64,000 nt of DNA, from the NCBI RefSeq assembly GCF_030913705.1, contig NZ_CP133190.1, positions 2,480,001 to 2,544,000 of the forward strand. Reading direction: 5' to 3'. This DNA is from Anaerocolumna sp. MB42-C2. GTDB taxonomy: Bacteria; Bacillota; Clostridia; Lachnospirales; Lachnospiraceae. Of the stretch, positions 30,323 through 40,560 are shown piece by piece. A model generated the notes under the pieces. That model did no database searches and was not told the origin of the DNA. It worked only from the letters and a program-made list of their open reading frames with translations. Position 1 is the stretch's first letter. Each line of letters opens with the position of its first letter. Made by a program: the position numbers and the translations under genes.

Positions 30323-32944
30323 TTATTTATTGTTAAGAACGGCTTGTGCTGCAGCAAGTCTAGCGATCGGCACACGGAAAGGTGAGCAGGATACATAGTT
30401 AAGACCTACTTTATGGCAGAATTCAACGGTTGAAGGATCTCCACCGTGTTCACCGCAGATACCAAGTTTGATGTTTGGTCTTGTCTTACGGCCTTTTTCA
30501 GATGCCATCTTAACTAACTGGCCAACACCATCCTGATCAAGTCTTGCAAATGGATCGGATTCGAAAATCTTATTAGTATAGTAAGCATCTAAGAATTTAC
30601 CAGCGTCATCACGGGAGAAACCGAATGTCATCTGTGTTAAGTCGTTAGTACCGAATGAGAAGAATTCAGCTTCTTCAGCAATTTCATCAGCAAGTAATGC
30701 AGCACGAGGAATTTCAATCATAGTACCGATATGGTATTCGATGTCAGATCCTTTTTCTTTCTTAACTGCTTCTGCTGTTTCAACAACAACATCTTTAACG
30801 AATTTTAATTCTCTCTTTTCGCCAACTAATGGAATCATAATTTCAGGAATGATATCAAAACCTTTTTCGTTCTTTACTTCGATTGCAGCTTCCATAACGG
30901 CTCTTGTCTGCATCTTAGCGATTTCCGGATAAGTAACAGCAAGACGGCAGCCTCTGTGTCCCATCATAGGATTGAATTCATGTAAAGAATCACAGGTAGC
31001 TTTAACTTCTTCTACAGAAAGGCCCATATCTTTTGCTAATGCAGCGATATCATCGTCTTCTGTTGGAACGAATTCATGTAACGGAGGATCTAAGAAACGA
31101 ATCGTAACCGGTCTTCCTTCCATAACTTCGTATATACCTTTGAAATCTCCTTTTTGGAAAGGAATCAATTCGCTAAGAGCTTCTTCTCTAGCTTCAACAG
31201 TCTTAGAAAGAATCATCTTTCTAATCTTATGAATTCTTTCACCTTCAAAGAACATGTGCTCTGTACGGCAAAGACCGATACCCTCAGCTCCGAATTTAAC
31301 AGCGTTAGCTGCATCTGCAGGAGTATCTGCGTTTGTTCTAACTTTTAATGTTCTGATTTCATCAGCCCATGTCATAATTCTATCAAAGTTACCGCTGATA
31401 GCTGCTTCTACAGTAGGGATGTCTCCAACGTAGATGTTACCGGTTGAACCGTCAAGAGAGATGTAATCTCCTTCTTTTACAGTCTGTCCAGCGATAGTGA
31501 ATACTTTAGCTTCTTCATCAATATTGATTTCACCGCAACCGGATACACAAGCAGTACCCATACCACGAGCAACTACTGCTGCGTGAGATGTCATACCACC
31601 ACGTACCGTTAAGATACCCTCAGCTGCATGCATACCTTCGATATCTTCCGGTGATGTCTCAAGACGAACAAGAATGACTCTTTCACCTTTTTCATGATGA
31701 TTTTTAGCATCTTCTGCAGTAAAGTATACTTTACCAGCTGCTGCACCAGGGGAAGCAGGAAGAGCTTTTCCAACAGGTTTAGCTGCTTTTAAAGCTTTTA
31801 CATCAAATCCCGGATGTAATAACTGATCTAAAGATTTCGCTTCAATTCTTGCAATAGCCATTTCTTTTGTGATCTTTCCTTCATCAACTAAATCACAAGC
31901 GATCTGAAGAGCTGCAGGAGCTGTTCTCTTACCGTTACGTGTCTGTAAGAAATAAAGCTTTGTATCTTCAATTGTAAATTCCATGTCCTGCATATCTTTA
32001 TAATGATTCTCAAGTAAAGTTGCAATTCTCATGAATTCTTTGTAAGCTTCTGGCATATCTTCTTCCAGCTTAGTGATAGGCTGAGGTGTTCTGATACCGG
32101 CAACAACATCTTCACCTTGAGCATTGATTAAATATTCACCATAAATCTTAGCTTCACCAGTAGATGGATTACGAGTAAATGCAACACCTGTACCGGAAGT
32201 ATCTCCCATGTTACCAAATACCATGGCCTGGACATTAACTGCTGTACCCCAATCGCCAGGGATATCATTCATTCTTCTATAGTAAATAGCACGAGGGTTG
32301 TCCCAAGAACGGAAAACTGCAGTTACAGCTTCAATTAACTGTTCTGTAGGTTCCTGAGGGAATTCTGTACCTTTTTCTGCTTTGTATAATGCTTTATATT
32401 GAGCAATTACATCTTTTAAATCATCAGCACTAAGTTCAGTGTCATATTTAACACCTTTCTTTTCTTTGATTTCGTCTAAAACTCTTTCAAATTTTGCTTT
32501 GCTGATTTCCATTACTACGTCAGAGAACATCTGGATAAATCTTCTGTATGAGTCATATGCAAATCTTGGGTTTCCAGTCTTCTTAGCAAAGCCTTCTACT
32601 GCAACGTCAGTTAAGCCTAAGTTAAGAATGGTATCCATCATACCAGGCATGGAAGCTCTAGCTCCTGAACGAACGGATACTAATAAAGGATTTTCAGTAT
32701 CTCCGAATTTCTTTCCCTGCTGCTCTTCAAGAATTTTTAAAGCATCAAAGATTTGTCCCTTTATTTCATCTGTAATTTTTTTACCGCTGTTATAGTAGTC
32801 CGTACAAGCTTCTGTAGTTACGGTAAAGCCTTGAGGAATAGGAAGTCCTAAATTAGTCATTTCTGCTAAGTTAGCTCCTTTACCACCAAGCAGATTTTTC
32901 ATGTCTGCTTTACCTTCTTTAAACAAATATACCCATTTTGCCAT
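30323..32944 (-). CDS. ppdK: Pyruvate, phosphate dikinase
   Basis: Interconverts pyruvate + ATP + phosphate with phosphoenolpyruvate + AMP + pyrophosphate; central in PPi-linked glycolysis and gluconeogenesis of anaerobes. 873 aa, normal length. The N-terminal ATP-grasp domain begins LLGGKGANLAEMTNLGLPIP and contains SVRSGARASMPGMMDTILNL. The swivelling phosphohistidine domain has GGMTSHAAVVARGMG near residue 455. The C-terminal PEP/pyruvate barrel has GLCRTEHMFF and ends with LGICGEHGGDPSTVEF (catalytic Cys near residue 831). AGGAGG precedes ATG 32944. Follows glyS by about 100 bp. Its last codons are copied many times downstream. Confidence 0.98.
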   Translation of the reverse strand: MAKWVYLFKEGKADMKNLLGGKGANLAEMTNLGLPIPQGFTVTTEACTDYYNSGKKITDEIKGQIFDALKILEEQQGKKFGDTENPLLVSVRSGARASMPGMMDTILNLGLTDVAVEGFAKKTGNPRFAYDSYRRFIQMFSDVVMEISKAKFERVLDEIKEKKGVKYDTELSADDLKDVIAQYKALYKAEKGTEFPQEPTEQLIEAVTAVFRSWDNPRAIYYRRMNDIPGDWGTAVNVQAMVFGNMGDTSGTGVAFTRNPSTGEAKIYGEYLINAQGEDVVAGIRTPQPITKLEEDMPEAYKEFMRIATLLENHYKDMQDMEFTIEDTKLYFLQTRNGKRTAPAALQIACDLVDEGKITKEMAIARIEAKSLDQLLHPGFDVKALKAAKPVGKALPASPGAAAGKVYFTAEDAKNHHEKGERVILVRLETSPEDIEGMHAAEGILTVRGGMTSHAAVVARGMGTACVSGCGEINIDEEAKVFTIAGQTVKEGDYISLDGSTGNIYVGDIPTVEAAISGNFDRIMTWADEIRTLKVRTNADTPADAANAVKFGAEGIGLCRTEHMFFEGERIHKIRKMILSKTVEAREEALSELIPFQKGDFKGIYEVMEGRPVTIRFLDPPLHEFVPTEDDDIAALAKDMGLSVEEVKATCDSLHEFNPMMGHRGCRLAVTYPEIAKMQTRAVMEAAIEVKNEKGFDIIPEIMIPLVGEKRELKFVKDVVVETAEAVKKEKGSDIEYHIGTMIEIPRAALLADEIAEEAEFFSFGTNDLTQMTFGFSRDDAGKFLDAYYTNKIFESDPFARLDQDGVGQLVKMASEKGRKTRPNIKLGICGEHGGDPSTVEFCHKVGLNYVSCSPFRVPIARLAAAQAVLNNK

Positions 32945-33046
32945 TTTAGTAATAACCTCCTAAAATATTTCATAATTTTGACTTTCTAGTCGCCATTTAA
33001 CATTATATCATAACTTTACTAAATAAGGAATAATTTTTTTCTTTTT

Positions 33047-34435
33047 TTAAAATTCAAATTTTTTCTCAAAATATGCCTTTAAATCAGCTATTTTGATTCT
33101 TTCCTGTTCCATGGTATCGCGGTCACGAACGGTTACGGATTCATCGGTTTCTGATTCAAAATCATAAGTAACACAGAATGGAGTACCGATTTCATCCTGC
33201 CTTCTATAACGTTTACCAATGTTACCTCTGTCATCGAATTCGCAGTTATATAGTTTGCTAAGTTCGGTGTAAACTTTTTCTGCACCCTCCGATAATTTCT
33301 TGGAAAGAGGTAATACACCTATTTTAACCGGTGCTAATGCCGGGTGGAAATGAAGGACAGTACGTACATCCCCTTCTCCGATTTCTTCTTCATCATAAGC
33401 CCCGCAAAGGAATGCAAGTGTTACTCTGTCAGCACCTAAGGATGGCTCAATAACATAAGGAACATATTTTATTTTCTTATCATCATCAAAATAGGCTAAA
33501 TCTTCTTTGGATACATTCTGATGCTGAGTTAAATCATAATCCGTTCTGTCTGCAATTCCCCATAACTCACCCCAGCCAAAAGGGAAAAGGAATTCAATAT
33601 CGGTGGTTGCTTTACTGTAGAAAGACAATTCAGCAGCTTCGTGATCACGAACGCGCATATCTTCTTCTTTCATTCCAAGCGTTTTTAACCAATCGATGCA
33701 GAATTGTTTCCAATAAGCAAACCATTCTAAATCCGTATCCGGTTCACAGAAAAATTCCAATTCCATCTGCTCGAATTCTCTTGTTCTAAAAGTAAAATTA
33801 CCGGGAGTAATTTCGTTACGGAAAGATTTACCGATTTGTCCGATACCAAAAGGAATTTTTTTTCTGGAGGTTCTTAATACATTTTTGAAATTAACAAAGA
33901 TTCCCTGTGCGGTTTCCGGTCTTAAGTAAACAACATTCTTTGCATCCTCGGTAACTCCCTGAAAGGTTTTAAACATTAAGTTAAATTGACGAATATCAGT
34001 AAAATTATGTTTTCCACATGTGGGACAACTTATACTATGTTCTTCAATATATCTTGCCATTTCTTCATGTGACCAGGAATCTACGGAACTATCTAAAGTA
34101 ATATCATGCTCATGGGCATAATCTTCAATTATTTTATCGGCGCGGAATCTTTCATGACATTCCTTACAATCCATCAGGGGGTCTGAAAAACTTCCAAGGT
34201 GTCCGGAGGCCACCCAGGTTTGTGGATTCATGAGAATAGCGCAGTCGACACCTACATTATAAGGGTTTTGCTGAATAAATTTTGACCACCAGGCTTTTTT
34301 AACGTTATTTTTTAATTCAACACCCAGATTCCCATAGTCCCAAGTATTTGCAAGACCGCCATATATCTCGGATCCAGGGTATACAAATCCTCTCGCCTTT
34401 GCTAAGGCAACTATTTTTTCCATTGTCTTTTCCAT
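33047..34435 (-). CDS. glyS: Glycyl-tRNA synthetase, single-chain class II
   Basis: Charges tRNA-Gly. 462 aa from ATG 34435, the alpha2-type enzyme of Firmicutes and eukaryotes. N-terminal [20 protein letters not shown]. Zinc-like pairs [10 protein letters not shown] and [10 protein letters not shown]. Motif 2 region is [20 protein letters not shown], and motif 3 is [14 protein letters not shown] near residue 335. The C-terminal anticodon-binding domain starts near [11 protein letters not shown]. The frame extends to a GTG at 34459 but the family start is M-E-K-T-M-E-K. No T-box leader recognised. Precedes ppdK on the same strand. Confidence 0.96.
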   Translation of the reverse strand: MEKTMEKIVALAKARGFVYPGSEIYGGLANTWDYGNLGVELKNNVKKAWWSKFIQQNPYNVGVDCAILMNPQTWVASGHLGSFSDPLMDCKECHERFRADKIIEDYAHEHDITLDSSVDSWSHEEMARYIEEHSISCPTCGKHNFTDIRQFNLMFKTFQGVTEDAKNVVYLRPETAQGIFVNFKNVLRTSRKKIPFGIGQIGKSFRNEITPGNFTFRTREFEQMELEFFCEPDTDLEWFAYWKQFCIDWLKTLGMKEEDMRVRDHEAAELSFYSKATTDIEFLFPFGWGELWGIADRTDYDLTQHQNVSKEDLAYFDDDKKIKYVPYVIEPSLGADRVTLAFLCGAYDEEEIGEGDVRTVLHFHPALAPVKIGVLPLSKKLSEGAEKVYTELSKLYNCEFDDRGNIGKRYRRQDEIGTPFCVTYDFESETDESVTVRDRDTMEQERIKIADLKAYFEKKFEF

Positions 34436-34608
34436 CTTATTTAAGCTCCAATCTGCCACTTACCTGGCCATGTATATTAATAATCATTCTATCTCTCGGA
34501 ATTTGCTTTCCAAACTTCTGAGAATAAGCGGTGCTTTTCCGCTGTGTTTATGATTACTATTAACTTTAATTCTATTCTTTTTTTAAGCTCAAACAGAGAA
34601 CTGTTCTT

Positions 34609-35208
34609 CTAGGGTTTATAAACAATAACCGATTTTTCCTCTGAATTAGTCTGCAATTGTGATTTGCTTAATAAAGCTGCATTGGTAAAATATTTAACCG
34701 TACCGTCTACGATTACATCCGTTTTCTCATTTACAATCAAAATTTTATATTTATCGTTTTTAAGGGCAACATCAGGAGATGCAAAAGCTCCATCCGATGC
34801 ACTGACATATACATCCGGTAATTCAAGATTACTGGTTTTCGCATCCGCTACAGTTGTTAAAACAGCATCCACTTTATTAAATGCCTTATAATGTTCTAAG
34901 TTTGAATAATTTAATATCAGAACAGCATTTCCATCCTTAAGTTCCAGTGAACCAAGTCCTATTGAGTCCTGTCCGTTTGCCTGATTATACTTTTCTATCT
35001 GTTTCGTGATAAATGATTTCAGTTCATCCAGATTATAATATTCTTTATCAAAGATTTCCACTGTGGCTGACTGTACTATACCGTTATTTTTAACCAGAAT
35101 TGTATTGCTTTTAACATCATCCACAGTAATTATTCTATCTTTATTTTTACAACCGGCCGAAAAAACAAGACAAAAGGCCAGGATTGCATAAAGTAAAAAC
35201 TTTTGCAT
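34609..35208 (-). CDS. Conserved lipoprotein of unknown function
   Basis: 199 aa. Signal peptide with lipobox FSAGC, lipidated Cys20, followed by a soluble domain with no family I recognise (VEIFDKEYYNLDELKSFITK and SLELKDGNAVLILNYSNLEH are its best-ordered parts). GAGG precedes ATG 35208. Between recO and glyS on the same strand; probably attached outside the membrane. Confidence 0.75.
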   Translation of the reverse strand: MQKFLLYAILAFCLVFSAGCKNKDRIITVDDVKSNTILVKNNGIVQSATVEIFDKEYYNLDELKSFITKQIEKYNQANGQDSIGLGSLELKDGNAVLILNYSNLEHYKAFNKVDAVLTTVADAKTSNLELPDVYVSASDGAFASPDVALKNDKYKILIVNEKTDVIVDGTVKYFTNAALLSKSQLQTNSEEKSVIVYKP

Positions 35209-35349
35209 AATGATTTCCTCCATCTATATAAATTAAATTATGTGCCTCTCAGCCACAGATTTTTTTTGAAATCACACAGAGTAAACTGAATGGTTACATA
35301 GTTTTTTACCATTGTAACCTTAAATTGGATTATTTTCAACTTAAATTTA

Positions 35350-36096
35350 CTATAAGAAAAGTTTTTCCAACATATCCAGGGATTTCATTTTTTTATCTAT
35401 GTAGATTTCCTTATAATTTTCCACACACTTTTTCAGTTCAGACATAACTTCCTCCGAAACAGTAAAAGTAAATAGCTTTTCTATGGTAGAAGAAATTATA
35501 TACTGCATGGTGTAAACGGTGGCATCAATAATTTTAATTGATTTCGGAAAAGATTTCAGGCAATCGCTGCATATAAGACCGCCCTCTTCTCTGTTAAAAT
35601 GATATAGTTTCTCTGTTTTACCGCATTTTACACATCCAAAGACCTGTGGCGCCACCCCATTTACTTCCAGAATTTTCAACTCAAAAATAGCCCGTACAAG
35701 CGGTCTCAAAATAGATTTTTGACTTAACGCCCGCAGGGACTGATATAATAATTTAAGAGTAAGAGCTCCATCTTCATTTTCGTGGGTAAAGTAATCAGCT
35801 AATTCACAAAAATATAACCCATAATAAGCGGCTTCTAAATCTCTTCGCAACTCTTCAAAATAATTGGAGATATCTACTGAAATCAGATTATAAGAACTTT
35901 TCCCCTCATATAGGGTAAATTCACCGAAAGAAAAGGGCTGACTACATGCCAAAAAGGCACTATTGGGTTTTCTAGCGCCTTTGGCAAATGCTGTAATCTT
36001 ACCTTTTTCTTTTGTTAATATAACCAAACGTTTGTCATAATCCCCAATAGGCATGGTCGATAAAACCATTCCCATCACTGAGGCTGCTATCATCAC
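35350..36096 (-). CDS. recO: DNA repair protein RecO
   Basis: RecFOR-pathway mediator that loads RecA on SSB-coated single-stranded DNA. 248 aa. N-terminal OB fold begins GMVLSTMPIGDYDKRLVILT and continues KGARKPNSAFLACSQPFSFG. The C-terminal zinc motif is CVKCGKTEKL with CSDC. The start is probably GTG 36096, 9 nt after AGGAGG that lies inside the overlapping YqzL-like gene; ATG 36093 is the alternative. The order era - YqzL-like - recO is classical in Firmicutes. Confidence 0.94.
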   Translation of the reverse strand: MMIAASVMGMVLSTMPIGDYDKRLVILTKEKGKITAFAKGARKPNSAFLACSQPFSFGEFTLYEGKSSYNLISVDISNYFEELRRDLEAAYYGLYFCELADYFTHENEDGALTLKLLYQSLRALSQKSILRPLVRAIFELKILEVNGVAPQVFGCVKCGKTEKLYHFNREEGGLICSDCLKSFPKSIKIIDATVYTMQYIISSTIEKLFTFTVSEEVMSELKKCVENYKEIYIDKKMKSLDMLEKLFL

Positions 36097-36226
36097 TGTA
36101 TTCAACCTCCTCAATATTAATGGATAACAGTTGATTCAATTCTTCTAACGTGCAAGCCGTATAATTTAAATAATCTAATATGTTTCCTGTTTTAGTGAAT
36201 TTTTCCCAATAATCTTTATTTCTCAT
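36035..36226 (-). CDS. YqzL-like small protein
   Basis: 63 aa from ATG 36226 behind AAGGGGG. YWEKFTKTGNILDYLNYTAC resembles YqzL, the short protein encoded between era and recO in Bacillus. Function unknown. Its 3' end overlaps the start of recO by about 60 bp and carries the recO ribosome site, so the two are probably translationally coupled. Confidence 0.75.
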   Translation of the reverse strand: MRNKDYWEKFTKTGNILDYLNYTACTLEELNQLLSINIEEVEYSDDSSLSDGNGFIDHAYWGL

Positions 36227-36393
36227 AAAATGCCCCCTTACCGAAAAAACTCTGTGGCAGAATAGCCGCAAATTTCATATGTTACATTAATATGATTACC
36301 ATATGGCTCTTTTCTAAACTGATAAGAATATCCCATATGTTTTTTTTGCAAAAGGGCTTGACAAAATAAAATAACCATTAAACGGAAAGCAGA

Positions 36394-37302
36394 CTACAAT
36401 TCCATTTTGTTATAACCATAATTTTTCAGAAGAAAATCACTATCTCTCCAATCCTTTTTCACTTTTACCCAGATTTTTAAATTTACATGCATATCCAGTA
36501 AATTTTCAATTTCTTTTCTGGCCGCCATTCCGATTCGTTTCAGCTTTTCTCCGTTTTTACCAATGATGATCCCTTTATGGGAATCCCGTTCGCAAACTAT
36601 GGTAGCATCAATATCAATAATATCGCTTCCACGGCGTTCTTTCATCCGGTCAATGGCTACCGCAATCCCATGAGGGATTTCATCGTTTAAAAGACGAAGA
36701 GCTTTCTCGCGAATCAGTTCTGCAACAATCTGTCTTTCCGGTTGATCGGTTATGGTATCCTCATCAAAATACTGCGGTCCCTGTGGAAGGTGTTCAAATA
36801 TAATATCAATAAGCTGCTTGGTATTCTCCCCTTTTAAAGCGGATACCGGGATAATATCCGCAAAAGAGTAAATGTCTTTGTAAGCGGCTATAAATTTTAA
36901 TACTTCATCTTTTTTAATGGTATCTACCTTATTAATTACTAATACAACCGGAGTTTTCACCTTTTGAAGTTGCTCCACTATATATCTTTCGCCGGCTCCG
37001 ATAAAAGTAGTAGGTTCTACCAGCCACAATATGACATCTACTTCGTTTAAAGTCCGCTCCGCTACATTGACCATATATTCTCCCAGCTTATTTTTAGCCT
37101 TATGAATACCTGGCGTATCTAAAAATATAATCTGTCCGTCATCGTTGGTATATACCGTCTGTATCCTATTTCTGGTTGTTTGCGGTTTATCGGAAGTAAT
37201 CGCGATTTTCTGTCCGATTAAGTGGTTCATTAATGTGGATTTACCCACATTGGGACGCCCGATTAAGGTTACAAAACCCGATTTAAATTCATTCTTTTTC
37301 AT
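36394..37302 (-). CDS. era: GTPase Era
   Basis: Binds 16S rRNA near the 3' end and assists 30S assembly. 302 aa. G1 GRPNVGKS at residues 15-22, G3 DTPG, G4 NKVD, G5 SALKG. The C-terminal KH domain has GIIIGKNGEKLKRIG. The start is ATG 37302 behind GAGG; the longer frame to 37362 lacks a site. Same strand as YqzL-like and recO, after the M16C protease gene. Confidence 0.97.
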   Translation of the reverse strand: MKKNEFKSGFVTLIGRPNVGKSTLMNHLIGQKIAITSDKPQTTRNRIQTVYTNDDGQIIFLDTPGIHKAKNKLGEYMVNVAERTLNEVDVILWLVEPTTFIGAGERYIVEQLQKVKTPVVLVINKVDTIKKDEVLKFIAAYKDIYSFADIIPVSALKGENTKQLIDIIFEHLPQGPQYFDEDTITDQPERQIVAELIREKALRLLNDEIPHGIAVAIDRMKERRGSDIIDIDATIVCERDSHKGIIIGKNGEKLKRIGMAARKEIENLLDMHVNLKIWVKVKKDWRDSDFLLKNYGYNKMEL

Positions 37303-37345
37303 GTGTTTATCCTCTTTAAAGTATATCCGAAACTTTCTATAAGTA

Positions 37346-37386
37346 AGAGTCTGGCTTGCCAACTGCTTATTGACTTGCCAGACTCT
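37346..37386 (-). terminator. Hairpin between M16C protease and era
   Basis: AGAGTCTGGC (37346-37355) pairs perfectly with GCCAGACTCT (37377-37386), 21-nt loop. Only a mixed CTTACTTAT tail follows on the minus strand, so it may be a partial terminator or mRNA end protector. Confidence 0.55.
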
Positions 37387-37416
37387 GCGCTGGAGGCGCT
37401 GTCACTTTAGTTACAA

Positions 37417-40365
37417 TTATTTTATTAGTGTCTTAACTTCTAAGAACATATCTTTATTTTGTTCTATCTTCTTTTCATTACCTATAACACAGAGATTCCT
37501 GCAATTTAAGATTGCTTTTACAGTATCCGCTAAATTCTGGATATCTTCCTGGGTTACTCCAAGAATTTCATCTCTTTGTTTCTGGATATCTTCCTGGGTG
37601 GTACCGGACAGATAAGCACCCATGGATACATTCCCCTGGGTTCTTGGCGTCCTGGGGGTATCCATTCCGCTTATGGTACCAATAATATATTTCGTCATAT
37701 CTCTCTCATCCGCAGTAAAATTACGAATGTAATCCACCGCTTTCTCATACACTTCATTGGTTTCTCTCAGATTAGGATCGCGGTAAGAAGTAAAGTATCC
37801 ATTGCCGCTGATACTGGAAAATCCGCACATGCAGCCATAAGCTCCGCCTTTAACCCGGATATTATTCCATAAATAGTCATAGCTCATTATTACTTTTAAT
37901 ACATCCAATGCTCCGGTGTATTTATAACCTGCATCCAGGAAATTACCGGTTCTTGCTACATATTGTACCTGTCCTGAGGTTTTAAACCCTTCGTTACTGC
38001 AATGCAGATCAAAATGTTCTGCTACTTTTTCTACCGGTTCTGTCTTTAACTGTTCTACAAAAGGCAGTAATTTACCGGATAAGGTTTGAAGACCCTCCTC
38101 ATTGGAAGTAAAACTGATTATGAGATTTTCTTTACGGAAAATATAATTCATTAAGAGTTTCATTTTATCTATTAGCTCACTCTTCCGGTTATTATAATCT
38201 GCTTCTAAACTCTCAATGAATTTGTAATATGCAATTCCTCTGGTTTCCTCACTAAATCTGGATGCCTCTGAGAAATAAGACATTGCTCTGTCCACCGCTG
38301 CGGAATGTCCGGAAGAATTCAGATGCATCTGCAGTCTTGATTTAATTTCCGAAATTATTTCTAATAAACGTTTCTCATCACTTAATTTAGTAAAACTGAT
38401 AATTTCCTTTAATAGATCAAAAGCATTATCCATTTCTTCATACAATACTTTAACATCGATCTGGAACGTAGGCAGGTATTCACTGGAGCTGCCCTTCTTG
38501 CCGAAGCCTGCTACATCACTGCTGATACCGCCGGTGTGTATATTAATCTCATTGGATAATTCCAGATAGCTGTAATGTTCCGTATCAATATATCCGAGTA
38601 CTGTAGATAATAAGCCTACATAAGGAATTAATGCTTTTGGAATATCCTCTAAATCAAATAACAATTTCAGATAAGCAATTCCGTTTGTGTAAACATTATG
38701 ATGAATAATCGGTATACCATCTATTTCTTTTTCTTCATTATTGATTGGAAGTGGAGTCCTGCCGATATCTTCACGGCCAAGCAACGGAATTTTCTCAACG
38801 TCTTCTCTGGAGGATGGTTCATCCTGATATTCTTTCAGGCGGTGAGTGTCGTCCACAATTTTTTTGATTTCTTCTTTGGTAAGCTTTGCTTTATATTCTG
38901 CAAGTTTATTTTTTAGTTGTTCTTCTTTAAGCGCAGTAAGACCGACCTGTGGTTTTAAGGTTACCAAAGCTACATGATTGTTATTTAAAAGGTATCCGGT
39001 AATTAATTTCGTATAATAATCAGTGCCGATTTTGGATTTTAGAACTTCAAAAACTTTATTGGAATTAAGTTTTATAAATGGTTTATTATCATCATACAGC
39101 CAGCTTGCAAGCATCTGCAGGCCATACATCAGTCCCTTTGGAAATTGCCCAAAGTCTGCTTCCCTATATTTGAATTCATAGTAATTAATAGCCGCTTTTA
39201 GTGACTTTTCATCCAGGCCTTTTAACACCAATTGCTCTAAAGTCGTACGGATTAATGACACAAACTGCTCTTTTTGTTCTGCTTCCGCATTTTTTGCTAT
39301 GATAGTAAAAATAGGCTGATAGGTATCCGCATCAAAACTGCTGATAATATCTTTACCAATTCCCGCATCCAATAAAGCCTGTTTTAAGGGAGCCCCCGGA
39401 GCGGATAAAAGGACATATTCAAGAATCTGGAAAGCCATACATAAATCTCTGTCAAGGCTAGTTCCGATTGATAAATTATAACTTAAATAGGTATTGGATG
39501 TGCAGTCTTCATTTTCACTTAACGGATAAACTGCTTCTATTTCTTTCCTTTCATTAAATGGTACCTGATATTTGATTTCCGAATCTACCGGTTCATCACC
39601 GAAATCTTTTAAATATTCCTCATCCAGCCAATTAAGTTTTTCCAAAACCTCCATATCGCCATACAGATAAATATAACTATTGGAGGGATGATAATACCTG
39701 CTGTGAAAATCCAAAAACTGCTCATAACTTAAATCCGGTATAAAATCCGGATCTCCACCTGATTCCACACCATAAGAGGTATCAGGAAATAAAGCATTCT
39801 GAATCGTACGGAATAACTGCTGTTCCGGTGAAGAAAATGCACCTTTCATTTCGTTATATACAACGCCATTGTATTTTAATTCTGCTTCTTCATCCTCTAA
39901 TTCAAAATGCCAGCCTTCCTGCCTGAATATCTCTTCTTTCTTATATATATTAGGATAGAAAACCGCATCCATATATACATGCATCAGATTTTGAAAATCC
40001 TTGTCATTACAGCTGGCTACCGGATATATAGTTTTATCCGGGTAGGTAATGGCATTTAAAAAAGTGTTAAGCGAACCTTTCGCTAATTCTATAAAAGGAT
40101 CTTTGGCCGGAAATGCCCTGGAGCCGCATAATACGGAATGCTCAATAATATGCGGTACACCTGTACTGTCAAAAGGTGGTGTACGAAATCCTATGGAAAA
40201 TACTTTATTATTATCGTCATTGGTTACTACTGCAACTCTGGCACCGGTTTTTTTATGCCTTAATAATAACCCTAAGCTGTTAATATCTTTTAATTCTTCT
40301 TCACTGATTAATTCGTAAGCAGCAAGACCGCCTAACTCTTTACTGCTTTTTAGATTTCTCGGCAT
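37417..40365 (-). CDS. M16C (presequence protease/PreP-type) zinc metalloprotease
   Basis: Degrades peptides inside a large closed chamber. 982 aa, the full four-domain length. Inverted zinc motif HIIEH: His72, catalytic Glu75, His76 (GVPHIIEHSVLCGS), with the distal Glu in VVYNEMKGAFSSPEQQ near residue 170. The middle M16C-associated domain lies near residues 450-710. The second catalytically inactive half has VKGGAYGCMCGFSS, the conserved R/Y-type substrate tail-binding segment. The start is ATG 40365 behind AAAGGAGGA. No signal peptide, so cytoplasmic. Confidence 0.94.
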   Translation of the reverse strand: MPRNLKSSKELGGLAAYELISEEELKDINSLGLLLRHKKTGARVAVVTNDDNNKVFSIGFRTPPFDSTGVPHIIEHSVLCGSRAFPAKDPFIELAKGSLNTFLNAITYPDKTIYPVASCNDKDFQNLMHVYMDAVFYPNIYKKEEIFRQEGWHFELEDEEAELKYNGVVYNEMKGAFSSPEQQLFRTIQNALFPDTSYGVESGGDPDFIPDLSYEQFLDFHSRYYHPSNSYIYLYGDMEVLEKLNWLDEEYLKDFGDEPVDSEIKYQVPFNERKEIEAVYPLSENEDCTSNTYLSYNLSIGTSLDRDLCMAFQILEYVLLSAPGAPLKQALLDAGIGKDIISSFDADTYQPIFTIIAKNAEAEQKEQFVSLIRTTLEQLVLKGLDEKSLKAAINYYEFKYREADFGQFPKGLMYGLQMLASWLYDDNKPFIKLNSNKVFEVLKSKIGTDYYTKLITGYLLNNNHVALVTLKPQVGLTALKEEQLKNKLAEYKAKLTKEEIKKIVDDTHRLKEYQDEPSSREDVEKIPLLGREDIGRTPLPINNEEKEIDGIPIIHHNVYTNGIAYLKLLFDLEDIPKALIPYVGLLSTVLGYIDTEHYSYLELSNEINIHTGGISSDVAGFGKKGSSSEYLPTFQIDVKVLYEEMDNAFDLLKEIISFTKLSDEKRLLEIISEIKSRLQMHLNSSGHSAAVDRAMSYFSEASRFSEETRGIAYYKFIESLEADYNNRKSELIDKMKLLMNYIFRKENLIISFTSNEEGLQTLSGKLLPFVEQLKTEPVEKVAEHFDLHCSNEGFKTSGQVQYVARTGNFLDAGYKYTGALDVLKVIMSYDYLWNNIRVKGGAYGCMCGFSSISGNGYFTSYRDPNLRETNEVYEKAVDYIRNFTADERDMTKYIIGTISGMDTPRTPRTQGNVSMGAYLSGTTQEDIQKQRDEILGVTQEDIQNLADTVKAILNCRNLCVIGNEKKIEQNKDMFLEVKTLIK

Positions 40366-40560
40366 ATCATATCCTCCTTTAATTCGTTTAATTTGCATAT
40401 AATATTATGGATAAAAGTCTTATCTGACTGCCTAAGACTTATTTTATGTCATCTCAAGTAAATTTTACGTACTCCAAATAACTATCTGGTAATTATATCA
40501 TATTATAGCAAAATTGTCATGTTAAAGATAACTGCAGTTTTTATAATGTATCCGGTGTGT

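Larger units (their letters stand above)
29908..30352 (-). repeat. Duplicated ppdK-AraC junction, copy 2 (with intact genes)
   Basis: Homologue of 24801-25271. It covers the first ~26 codons of the AraC-DUF3795 gene, its upstream region, hairpin, the S-variant ppdK tail, the GAGGAC terminator and the native ppdK 3' end. The 336-bp gap 29987-30322 consists of these elements only. Confidence 0.85.

Noticed and set aside
24801..30355. CRISPR or integron interpretation of the repeats
   Set aside because: Repeats are few, irregularly spaced, diverged and coding-derived; there is no Cas gene, integrase or attC-like symmetrical site.
34436..34600. T-box riboswitch before glyS
   Set aside because: The region has a small hairpin but no AGGGTGGNACCGCG-type T-box and no clear antiterminator.
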